Shown: piece after piece, positions 24,901-36,900 of the stretch | Layout of the letters: each line of letters opens with the position of its first letter | How positions within the stretch are numbered: the stretch's first letter is position 1 | Assembly (NCBI GenBank): GCA_002633005.1 | Contig: NMRA01000090.1 | Span: 1-64,000 of the forward strand | Source of the DNA: Phoronis australis | Lineage: Eukaryota > Phoronida > Phoronidae | DNA: 64,000 nucleotides | Direction of reading: 5' to 3' | The notes under the pieces: model-generated | The model's input: the letters and a program-made list of their open reading frames with translations, nothing else | Database searches by the model: none | What the model was told of the DNA's origin: nothing | Program-made: the position numbers and the translations under genes

Positions 24901-27900
24901 TAGTTCGACAGCCAACTGGGCACAATCTTTGTTTTACTCACGACTTTTCACTCAGCTCACCTGGTGGAAGGTGTGATGATGCAGTGGTGGTCCCTGAAGG
25001 AAGCCTGCTGACTCTATTATCTCCCTTATCTTCCTCATCCTCAGATGAGGAGTACTCTGCTAGACCCAGGCTTGTGACTTTTGCTGTTCCACTTTCTGGT
25101 ACATTGCCTATAGTGAACGGTAGAAAACAATTCAAATTTCTTCAAGTTAATAGGCTACTTCACCCAATTTAATCTTGGACCTCCTAGTACCTCCAAATAC
25201 CTCCTAGTCCTCCCCAGCAAAACATGCTGCACCACTCGTAAAGAGACAACCCGCAAAAAAATGCTAGGCACGCAGGATGGTAGGCAGTGACCACCATCTC
25301 TAGTTGGCTCCAGTAGAGGTGGAAGTTTTTCAGGGAGCTATGCTTCAAACTGATTAAAACATCAAAGTCACATTGTAATAAGTACCTTTTGCGCATAGAA
25401 GGAGGGACACAAATACAGTATCTAATTACTATAGAAACCTCTAATTATGTGCCAGAAGTCCAGTTCCATGAATTCTGTCCACTTTATGTTATCACCAAAA
25501 ATCAGGGTCTCAACTTTTGTGCAAAAACTTTTCTATTAACTGCTTCTTTTGAACGGTCTGAAGATCAGAACATTAAGTTTTGTCAACCTGTAGTGCAAAT
25601 GGGCAAAGTAAATAACAGCTTTCAATACTACGAGTACACGTAGAAGATATGAATTGATGGTATATCAACTCACAATTTCACCCAAACCTTTAACTAACTA
25701 CGGAAACCATCAAGCAAAGTGCAATGCGTACATAATCATTGGGTAAATACAAACTCCTCTTAATCAACGATAAATCAATCTATAACAAGAGCAATGCGGA
25801 GCGTTGAAATGCACCCATGAATGCATTGCAAATGGTGTGCTTTTAGGGTTATTTATTTGTATCATAAAAACGGCCACTAGATGGTGCAAAAACATACAAT
25901 CATCCAAAAACAGGAACACGCCATATTTCATAAAAATCTGTCAAGGAACTTCAGAGAAACAAAGGAAAACAGAATAAAATGAAATTGCCACTAGTGGGCA
26001 AAGTGTCCGTTGGATAAGCCTGAATGTCGTCGTCTGTTGTTATCTTCATGTAAATACACTTACTAAATTTAATAAAGATCCTGCAGTGGGTTTAAGAGAT
26101 ACAACTATGGGCGCAAAACAAAACTACCACTAGGAGGTGCCACAGTAAACAGTCACCATCATCAAAGGTCGTCTTCACACTGAGAACATATATGCCAATA
26201 CTCAAATGATTTGGTTGAGACGGGTGGACCCGAAAAACAAGATTTGAAAACAGCAAATATGGCCACTAGGTAGTGCAAAATACCTCGATTCCATCCAAAA
26301 ACAGAAAGATAGCGTCATCACACCAATAGATGCCTATATTTGAAATTTTGTGAAAATCTGTTGAGGACCTTTGAAGATACAGAGTTAAACGTAAAAACTA
26401 AAATTGCCACTAGGGAACACACCAGTAGTCAGATCTGTCCGAAAGTTGTCGTCGTTCATAGTCAACATCATATAAATAGACTTGCTAAATTAAGTAAAGA
26501 TCCTGCAAACACTGAGAACATATACGCCAATTTTCAAAACCATCCTTAGAATGATTTGGTTGATAGACGGGTTGACGCCAAAAAGCTCAAAAACAGCAAA
26601 AATGGCCACTAGTTGGTGCAAAATATCTCGATTCCATCCAATAACGGGAGGATAGCGTCAACTCACCAAAAGATGCCTGTATTCAAAATTTTGTGAAAAT
26701 CTGTTGAGGACTTTTGAAGATACAGAGGTTAACGTAAAATGTAAAATTGCAATCAGGCAGCACACCAGTAGTCAGATCCATCTGAAAGTTGCTGTTCTTT
26801 GTCAACATCATACAAATACACTTGTTAAATTTAGTAAAGAACCTCCAAACGGTTCAAGAGATACAGCCATGAGCGCAAAAAATGAAATTGCCACTAGGAG
26901 GCGCCACAGTAGTTGAAGTCATCGGAAAATCATTGTCAGGCATCCAATTCATAGTAAAAAGATAACGCTAAAAAACTGTAAAAATGGCCACTAGGTGGCA
27001 CAAACTAGGTCGAATCCATCTGAAAACGGAAAGACAGGGTCACCACACTAACAGAAGCCTGTACACCAAGTTTTATGAAAATACGTTAAGGACCTTTGTA
27101 GATAGACAGGTTAAGGTAACAAAATAAAATTGCCACCAGGGGGTACACCAGTGGTCAAATCCGTCCAAAAGTCATTGCCGTCTTTTGTCAATGTCATATA
27201 AATGCACCAAGTAAATTTAGTAAAGATCCTGCACATGATTAAGGAGATACAGCCATAGGGTCCAAAAAACAAAACTGCAACTAGGAGGTGCCACAGTAGT
27301 CGAAAAATCATCGTCAACCATCCTCTTAATAGTAAGAGCACAATCATATGCCAATTTTCACAATCATACTTAGAGCGGTTTGATTGGCAGCAGGTGGACG
27401 GCAAAAAACAGACTCGAAAACAGTAAAAATGGCCACTAGGTAGCGCAAACTACGTTGAATCCATGCAAAAACGGGAGGATAACATTGCCTCACTAACAGA
27501 TACCTATATGCCAAATTTTATAAAAATACGTTGAGGACCTTTGAAGAAACAGAGGTAAACGTAAAAAACTAAAATTGTATCTAGGGGGCACACCGATAGT
27601 CAGATCCGTCCGAAAGTTTGCTCATGCCGTCCCATCCCTGAAAGGAACACATACGCAAAATTTCTTGAACATACGTCAAACGATTTTGGAGATAGAGCAG
27701 CGGACTCCGGACGGATGTCACCTGGACGGACGGAGATGACAACATAATGCGTCCACATATGAATATGTGGGCGCATAAAAAGTTGAAGAAGATGAACCAT
27801 TAAATGTTCATCAGGAAATCAGTCCATAAAATACAGTCATCAAAGCAGAAAACATTGAATAAGTCAAGAACGGTTAATCAAAGCGACAAAACCAAGTCCT

Positions 27901-30900
27901 AAAAAAAAACAAATGGCACACCACCAACAGCCTTTGAAATGATCTATCTGCAGCAAAAGTATCTAGAATTCCTTCAGAGACAGCAGAGCTACAGCTCTGC
28001 AAACTGCAATAGTGAAAAATGGCCGCTACAACATCATCTTGGTTCCAACATTAACCAAAGACAACAGGCTTTGAGTCATTCACGAGACACATGCTGTTAG
28101 AAAATTCCACGTTAGTCGGAAACAAAATGCGATCTGTAATAGGCAAACAAAGAAACAAACAAAAAACAACAAATTTCATGACAAATCAGAAGACTTGGAG
28201 AAATTTAATTTCACCACGTGACATGAATATTTCCATAAGTATCAGATTCCAAAACCATTGCAAACTGATCACACCAGCTTTTCAAAAATGAAAAAAAAAA
28301 CACTGATAAACAAACAGTACATATGAGCTACACAAGAGGCTAGCAACCTGAACGACCCACGCTCCTAGTGAGTAATCCCAACGCTGCAAATAATAAGAGC
28401 ATTGTGGAGCATTGACATTCACCATGATTACACCACAAATGGTGTGCTTCTAGGGGTGTTTTTAGTGTCAAAAATAGGGGGCGCAGAATACATCAAACTC
28501 ATCCATCATTGGAAAGGCCTCATCGTCTCTCTGACACAACATTACCAAATTTCACAAAAATCCTCCAATGAATTCCAAAGACACAAAGGCAAGTGTAAAA
28601 CTTAAACTTGCCACTAGGGGGCATCATGATAGTCAAAGCCATCCAATAAGTCATGGGTAACCACTGTCAAAAAGATCCTGCAAAGGAATCAGGAACTACA
28701 GCCATGATTGGAAACGAACTGCAATGCAAACGACGTGCTTCTAGTGGTATTTTGTAGTATCATCAAAATTGTTATTAGATAGTGCAGAATATGCCTCCAT
28801 TGTCTCTAATATAAAACTATTTTCAAAATTTCATGAAAATCCTCCAACGATTTCCAAAGATAGAGAGGCAAGCGCAAAACTTCAAATTGCCACTAGGGAG
28901 CACCACAGTAGCCAAAGTCATCCAATAAGTTGTGGGCAGCCACTGTCACACAGATCCTGCAAAAAGGAATCAGGAATTACAGCCATGATCGGAAACGAGA
29001 GCAATGCAGAATGATGAAATGTGCCCACGACTGAAATGCAAACAGCGTGCAGAAGACGCCAAACTTGTCCTAAACTGGGAGGAGGTCGTCGTCTCTCTGA
29101 TATAAAATTATTTGTCACATTTCATGAATTCCACCAAGGAAGTCTCAAGGTACCTAAACTACATGGTTAACGGACTCATAAACACAGTCACGGACACATG
29201 AACACCACTCATGGACCTTCAAACACCGTCCACTAATACACAAACACGGGAACGGACTCACAAAACACAATCCATTCACCCAAATACACGGGACACGGAC
29301 TCACATTCACGACGAAACACGGTTTATGAGTCCATTAGCTGTGTAGTTTAGGTACCTTGAGTCTGAATTTAATAGTAATAAACTTGTCAAATCGTGATCT
29401 TGCATAGAAATTAGTAGATGCAGCCGCAGATGCAAAAATAATGTCATCAGGGGCACCACAGTATTTGGACTCATCTGAATATCTGCCCCACTTGTGCTAA
29501 TGACAGTAGGAACACAACTGCCAATTTTCATAATGATCCTCTGAGCAGTTTGGCAGATGGCAAAAAACAGATTCAAAAACAATTAACAAGACCACTAGGT
29601 GGCACAGAATATGTTGAACCTGTCACAAACTGAGAAGGTGCAATCTTCATAATAGAAATTGGTTAGCCAAATTTCATGAAAAAAACGTGAAGAAACTCTG
29701 AAGATGTAAAGGCCAAGGTAAAAAGCAATATTGCTAAGCATAGTGATAGTCTGAGCCGTCCAAAAAGTCATGGGCAGCCATTGCCACATCTGTAGGAAAT
29801 TTCATTAAAATCTGCCAATCACAAGGTACCTAAACTACACGGTCAAGAGACTCATAAACATGGGCGCATGAACACGACTCACGGACCTACAAACACCGTC
29901 CACTGACTCAAACACACGGGAACGGACTCACAAAACACGATCCAAGCACCCAAATACATGGGACACGGACTCATATTCACGAGGAAACATGGTTAATGGA
30001 CTGCCAAACACGGGTCACGGACTCATCGGATTCCTGGGTCAGCTGACATCTTCATTTTGTCCGTAAATCGTGTTTGGCGGTCCGTTAACCGTGTTTCCTC
30101 ATGAATATGAGTCAGTGTCCCGTGTATTTGGGTGCGTGGATCGTGTTTTGTGAGTCCGTTCCCGTGTTGAGTCAGTGGACCGTGTTTGCAGGTCCGTGCC
30201 CGTGTTTATGAGTCCGGTGACCGTGTACTTTAGGTACCTTGAATCAGCTCTCCAGATACCATATGAAAACCCTCCTGCCCCAAACAACACTTGAAAAGCC
30301 TCTTGTTGAGAACACAATGGTGATGATTGTGTGGAACTGTACCTCAACATTTGTTTGATGAACAATAATAACAAAATGAAAATGAAGCAATGAAATTAAA
30401 CTTTTTTGACAATTACAACTCTCAATCAACACTCAGTCGAGCCGACAGCCGGAAATTCCCAATGCACTTCCCCGGCTAGTCTCAGGGTTGTAAGCTCTAA
30501 TAATAGAATCCATAGGTCCCGTGTTAGCACTTCAGGACTAGAGTTCTATGCTTTTAACAAGGAAAGTTAAAATCCCGATCTTAAATTGTTTTTCCTGTTC
30601 AATCCACAAATGTCGATAGCCATATAACTTGTGTATTGCGTACTCATTTTTACCAGCAATTTTTGCACAGCAGTGACGTTTACACATTAGCATTAGGTGT
30701 GTGGCCATAAATTTGGGCAAGATTATGAGTGACAGGGCCAAAAAGGAGCGTGACAGGCAGCCCAGATTTTTAGACGCAGGACTAACACAGAATAATTATG
30801 TTCAAATATGCGAGAGCGTAAAAATCCAAGTCCCCCTTGTTAACAGTGTGTAACCCTAATCTTGGACAAGTAAGAGGGAGAATGAATTTATTTTCATATT

Positions 30901-33900
30901 TCTGTCCATAAAACAACATTATCACATATCAGTCTCACCTTTCACTTGTTTAGGCTGTGTAGTATGTTCTGGTGCAATTTCTGACTTTCTCTTAATGACC
31001 TGTAGATGGAGCTGTGGATTACGCGGATTGCTTTTCAAAATGTCTACCTTCTGTAAAAACCACCAACGTTACACTGAGGACATGGTAAGTGAATGTTTCA
31101 GTAATAACTAAAATAATTATTAGAAGAATCTTATAATATTAGGATGAGACAATGGATGCAAGTCTGAAAATAGGTGAAGTGAGTCTCTACACCCTTTTCC
31201 TGGGATAATAATCTTAGTGACATCCCCAGCTACCAACACTTTCTAGATTAGTACTGATAATAGTATTTCTAGGTAAATGCTTTCTAACCTTAGTTGATGT
31301 TAAAAATATTGAAAATGGAGATGGCTGATGGGATGCTTTTCTCAGTTCTCTGAAGCCGGTCATTCATATTTCCAATTTGCAGTCTCACTAAAGCCATTAT
31401 TAAAAACTGTACATTTCAATCCTTTTTTAATATGTGCTGTAATGTGTATGGGGCCATGGACCTACTTTTGGAGCAACAATTAAAGATGTGTACATTATGT
31501 AGAATTTCAAAATATCCACTGGCAGCAAATGACAAACAAGGACAAGGCTTCATGAGAAACAGAAGTATGTTGTTGGTTCATTTGTAAAATGAACTTCACT
31601 AATGTTACAGTAGGTACTATAAAATCTCTTTACAACAAACATTGGTCTTCATTTCATGTCGATGTTGCCAGCACATTTTTATTTATAAACTTCCTGGTTT
31701 TGAAACTACGATCGAGGTTATATCTCGGGTACCAGATAGCTAAAATTGTGCCACTTGCAAAACATGTGGCCTGGGGTTTACTATTAGAAATTCCAAGTGG
31801 AATACTATGAGGATGTAAAGGTTAATTCCAACACACTTTGAATGCCATGTAAGTGTGGTATGATTGCTTCCCCAACAGACCCATCATCTTCTATGGGAGG
31901 AAGGTAATCATGAGAGGCAGAGAACTGGTATATGTTTACAAGGAAAGCGGAGGGNGGGGGGGGGGGGGGGTGCTGGCCACAAAGCTTCAAACTCTAAAAA
32001 ACCTTTTCAAAAAACTTTAACATCATTCTTGAACAATTTCGACTCAATGTCCACAAGCATTTATCCTACGATACAAGAACATTGTTTAAGAAAAAAAGTA
32101 GTAAAGCAAGTCACAAAATGACTAACTTATGCAACGCAGGTTCAGTTTTCTGAAACATGGATTAAAGTTGCTAGCCCCAGGTTTCGCAAATGAGACAGCT
32201 AAAATTCAAATTAAACCAAATTATTTGAATCTGATACATCAAATAGAATCCTGATCTTTGATCTGCGTACAGAAAATACCTAAAGCCGAGTAGCCTTGCA
32301 TTTATTGTGTCAGTAAGTAAAAAAGTGATGAGGTTAGCCAACCGATACAATATTAGGCAGTTCCAAGTCAATTCTTTCTAACACTAGAAAACAATTGTTA
32401 TAATACCAAGGGAAACTTTGAGACAAATTTGTCAGAGTTAATTTTCTGATTCCAAAGTTTAGGACGTAAAAAGGAATGAAATGCACCATTTACTGTTTAA
32501 ACTGAAGTCGCATTTCTGAAATCTTGAACCACTGTGAACCATCCATTTTATGACTCATTTTTTAAACTATTTCTCACGACAAGGAAAAAATCACACTTTT
32601 TTAACAAAGTGTGAATAATTTCTTTTTGAACACACACATGTTTAAGTTGTGATCACTTTCTCAATATCTTGGAAATTAAGAGCAAAACAGCAGAAAAAAT
32701 GTGTTCAGTGGCAGCTAACACAGAGGCTAAATTTAAAACAGGGGGCAGAAGACACTTCGAGAGTTTTGAACGATTTTGGTGGAAAATTTCCCATCTACAT
32801 GGCATGCCTTCAAAGAAACGATTGTACTGAAACACCTGCTTGTGAGTCCGACCCTGTATGTGAGCATTCCACAGAATATCCGACTTGACCTGGGTAGAAC
32901 ACACTGAACAGTAAAGCTGTCCTAAAGTGTTGTACATGATTCCGAGTTAAGGAGGGAAACAAGTAAAATCAAGATAAAATTTTGAGAATTAGAATTTCAT
33001 TTAGTCAAATTTTAAAACAAAACAATCAATGGCATTCAAATATGCCACAGTCGTGGGTTGTTCTGTATTTAATTGTCAATAAACATGCGACTTTCAAATT
33101 GTTTAATGAAATATTTGTCAGTCATTTTAAAAACAATTTTGGGAATTGGTGTATGTTTAACTTATAACTCATTCAGTATGAGTATAATATGCAGAAAATT
33201 ATAAGTCGTTACTGAACTTACTTGAGATAAAAAGGCAATGCTTTGCCAGTATCTGCTGGCTTTTTCAAGCCCATGTGACCTCTGTTGGATTCGGTCGGAG
33301 TGAGAAATTTGGCTGGAAACTTGAACAGAATCCTGTCCCAGGTATGTCCTGGTTCAAAGGTGGATTTTCAATTCTTTAATATATACACTCCTTGACTCCC
33401 CGTTCAAACCAATTTTTCTCTTTGTCAAGGATTAGTACATAGTCAAGGTCTAAATTGTGACCAGATACCTGACATTGGGTAAAAACGGCAGAGTCATAAG
33501 TATCACCATAGCTAGGCCAACGATGTTGGGACAACAGTGCTTTCAAGGACTGCTGAGTTTCACCTACATAAGTGTCAGGACACTCTGCATACTGTACTCT
33601 ATAGACCACATAAGCTACCTTTCCCTCAGGTTGTTTGTCCTTATGGTGCGCGAGTTTTTGTCTCAAAGTACCAACAGGCTTGAAAGATGTGGTGATATCA
33701 AATGTCCTGAGCACAGATAGTAATTGTTCAGAAAGTCTTTCTACATAAGGTAGATATCTTCCCCTCTGATTACGAAGTGTCAATGTTGTGAATTTACAGT
33801 GTGAGTGTTCTACGGGTAGCCTTGCTAAAGACCCAATGTGGGTACACGCACCTTTCCACCTTGTGTTTCAAGTGTGCAGTACTTTTGGATGAAGCAGATT

Positions 33901-36900
33901 ATAAGAACCAAGTGTCTGGATCTTCTTAGTGATCACACAGCAAATACGAAGTTAAACTACAACCATACGAATGGTTTTAGGAAAAAGGTTGTCAGTAAAG
34001 TTAATAGTCGACACATAAAAGGCAAGATCAGTAACAATCAGAAGCGGCTTCTGACACCAGTCACAGAACCAGTCATCCCATTATTCAATGATTTCCCAAA
34101 AATCCACAAGGTTGAACCAATGCCTGTATGGCCCATTGTCAGCAGTATCGACATACAATCTTGCTAAGTTCGTTGCTGACATTGTGTCTCTGCTAGTCCG
34201 ACATTCAGCCCATTACACTCTGAACACTCAGGATTTTGTGGAAAAGGTGCGCGATATTGTTCTCGAGGAAGACCAGGGCCCGGTCTCCAATCTCCGTACT
34301 CAGACTCATACTCGAGATTTCATACTCAAAATCGTGCTCACTGGAGTCGTACTCAAAAAAGCGTATCTAATGTCGGATTTCGAGTAGACTCCAAACGTAC
34401 TCAAATCTGACACTTATACTCGAGTTGCTATGGAACTCTTTATGATGTGAAATGCAAAATCACGCAAAGCCGCGCTGATTCATCGCTTCCTATTGGAATA
34501 GACCACCCCAAGAACTAGGCCTACATTATCGTCTGCTGTCGCTACAACTACAAGAGTATGTCTATAACGTGGAATTTTGAGTGTTCTGTAACTGTTATTC
34601 ATTTTTTAGTTTCAATAAATATTCTTATGCCATTTCTTTGATACACTTGGCAAATTATTAAGCTTTACGTCTTGAGTTCCTCACCCAGTCCCGAAAATGT
34701 CTTAAGAAATATGTAACAGCTTATCACATTACATCTCTGTTGCTAATTCAGTCTTGACATAAACCCATTGCTGTTTAGGCCTACGCTGATGTCAAACTTT
34801 GATACTGTATCTTTGTATTTTACTGGGATGTATCAAGTGAGTTGACATTTGGCACGTGAGTTAAAAAACAATACTTGTGCAGGCAATCAGAGTTCACCAG
34901 TGGCAGTGAACGGGACGAGACGTCTACTTAGAAATCGGCAAACAAAATCTGGAATTCCGTTTGTGGATTGAGGAATTATAGATGACTAAGTTATGATGAG
35001 AAATGTACCTCGTCTTTTGGAAACCCTACAAAACGTAGGCACAAATACCGAAATAAGGGCAGCACAAACTTCTCACACGACTTTTCCCACAACTGCTTTC
35101 GACGCTTGTTATGACTCGCCGACAAGGGATTACAATGCGCCTGTTGCCAGGAATTGTAGAGGTAGAATGGCGGCCATAACATACAGTGATACGGCGGGTT
35201 AATAAGGTGAAGAATAAGAAGATTTAAGATGAAAACTATTATCTCTGAACTGAAATTGAAGTGCTGAGATACGGTAAGAGGACTTATTTCTTTTAGATTT
35301 GCTGTGTTTCTTGGTTCCCTTTCGATATTTTGTTCTCTGGCTCGTATTTATTTTCCAGTACGATTTCAAGCACACTGCCATACCAAACTTGAAATTAGAG
35401 CATAGACTCCGAATTTTTACTCAAAATCGTACTCGAAATATGGATGAGATACACTTCAGTTCGAGTACACTCGAAAACTGAGTACGTGCTCGAAATTTCG
35501 AGTACAGATTTTTCGAGTATGACATTGAATACACCAAAGCTGAGTCTGTACTCGAGTTGAGTATGAAGTGTGAGTTTGAGCATGATTCGAGTCTGAGTTC
35601 GGAGATTGGAGACCGGGCCCAGGTTTTCACATCCTGTGATGTCTGTTCGCTATCCATATGCATATCCCTGCCCCTCCCTAAGACACTATTACAGTGATTC
35701 AGGAACGCCTCGGTAATGACCAACAAATGCCATCAAAAGCAAGTTTATCTGTTATGGATATGAGTGATCCTCATTTTTCTCATTTGATCAGTAAATATAT
35801 TAAAAATATGAATGCGCCATTGGGATCTCCTGTATCCCCTATTGTCGTCAACTTGAAATTTGAAAAAAGAGCTCTCAACATCTATGCTGGAGTGAAATCA
35901 AGATTTTGGTTCAGATAGATTGATGACACTTTTGTGATTATTAAACAGTCTGAAAAGCAATGTTTTTCTCTCATTTAAACAATATAGACATATTAAATTC
36001 AGTGAGGAGGAGGGTAGAGATGACAAGACCACGTTCTTGGACTGCTCAGTGCCAATTAAGGACAATCTATGTCTAGTGTCTTCTGCAAAGCTACACAAAG
36101 ACCAGTACTTAAATCTGATTGAGCACAAACTTGGTTTTATCCGTACCATATATTGCCATGTGGACAGATTGCCTCAAATGACAATGACAGAACATTACAA
36201 AAACACAGGATTTGTGACTCTCTGGAAAGGTGCGGATACCCACAGTGGGTATTTAACAAGGCTACCCGTAAAAACCCAGATTGGAAATTAACAACATTGA
36301 AGCTCATCAACCCGTTCAACTATTGGGGAGGATGTCTCTTCCTAATAAGCAGAAAGACTTTCTGAACAAGTACAATCTGTGTTCATGACATTTGATATCA
36401 CGTCTTTCAAATCTGTTGGCACTTTGAGACAAAAACTAGTGCACCCTAAGGACAAACAACCTACAGAAAAGAAAGCAAATTTGGTCTATGGAATACAGTA
36501 GCTAGGGTGACACTTATGACCCTGCCGTTTTTACCCACTGTCATGGATCTGATCACAGCTTTGACCTTGACAATGTGCTAATCCTTGACATGGAGAAACA
36601 TTGGTTTGAACGGGGAGTCAAGGCGTGTATATATGAAAGAATTGAAAATCCACCGAAGAGGAGGCTTGATATTCACGTTAAACACACCTGGGACAGGATC
36701 CTGACTGAAGTTTCTCCCCAATTTCATCAACTTTGATCGAATCCAACAGAGGTCGCGCAGGCTTGAAAAAGCCAGCAGAAGCTGGCAAAACGTTGCCCTT
36801 TTATCGCAAGAAAGTTCAGTGACGACTCATAATTTTCTGCATAACTTGGGGAATTCTTTTTAAACAAAAAAAAGAATAACTGAACAAATTCAATGTTCAT

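Larger units (their letters stand above)
25785..27782 (+). mobile_element. Helitron-like tandem-repeat element 2 with CTCF-like boxes
   Basis: Same architecture as the copy at 20675. The left module is ACAAGAGCAATGCGGAGCGT. About thirteen monomers follow in a repeating order of three variants, with inter-box spacings mostly 135-155 bp. The right module ends in a perfect 8-bp hairpin CCACATAT-GA-ATATGTGG at 27753-27770 followed by GCGCATAAAAAG. Boxes: 25874-25887, 25988-26001, 26127-26140, 26263-26276, 26407-26420, 26606-26619, 26891-26904, 26988-27001, 27133-27146, 27278-27291, 27433-27446, 27578-27591, all on +. It lies in ZNF830 intron 3. Confidence 0.72.
28393..29816 (+). repeat. third, more degenerate cluster of the same tandem family
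   Basis: The left-module sequence (AAGAGCATTGTGGAGCATTG) is itself repeated near 28714 and 28994, interleaved with monomers. Boxes remain at 28611-28624 (CCACTAGGGGGCAT), 28890-28903 and 29592-29605, with a truncated one near 28472. The terminal hairpin module is missing. A foldback MITE sits inside (29146-29359) and another at its right edge (29822-30241). Confidence 0.65.

Noticed and set aside
25265-25396. Open frames near exon 4 as an extra ZNF830 exon
   Set aside because: They belong to the dispersed foldback-arm repeat shared with 48 kb and have no family motif; exons 3 and 4 already join in phase.
32653-32835. Continuation of the zinc-finger reading frame past 32836 as coding
   Set aside because: The frame stays open past the finger, but the family sequence leaves it at CAG|GTGTTT and resumes in phase at 31050 (KVDIL). 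The extra codons are read-through of intron 2.
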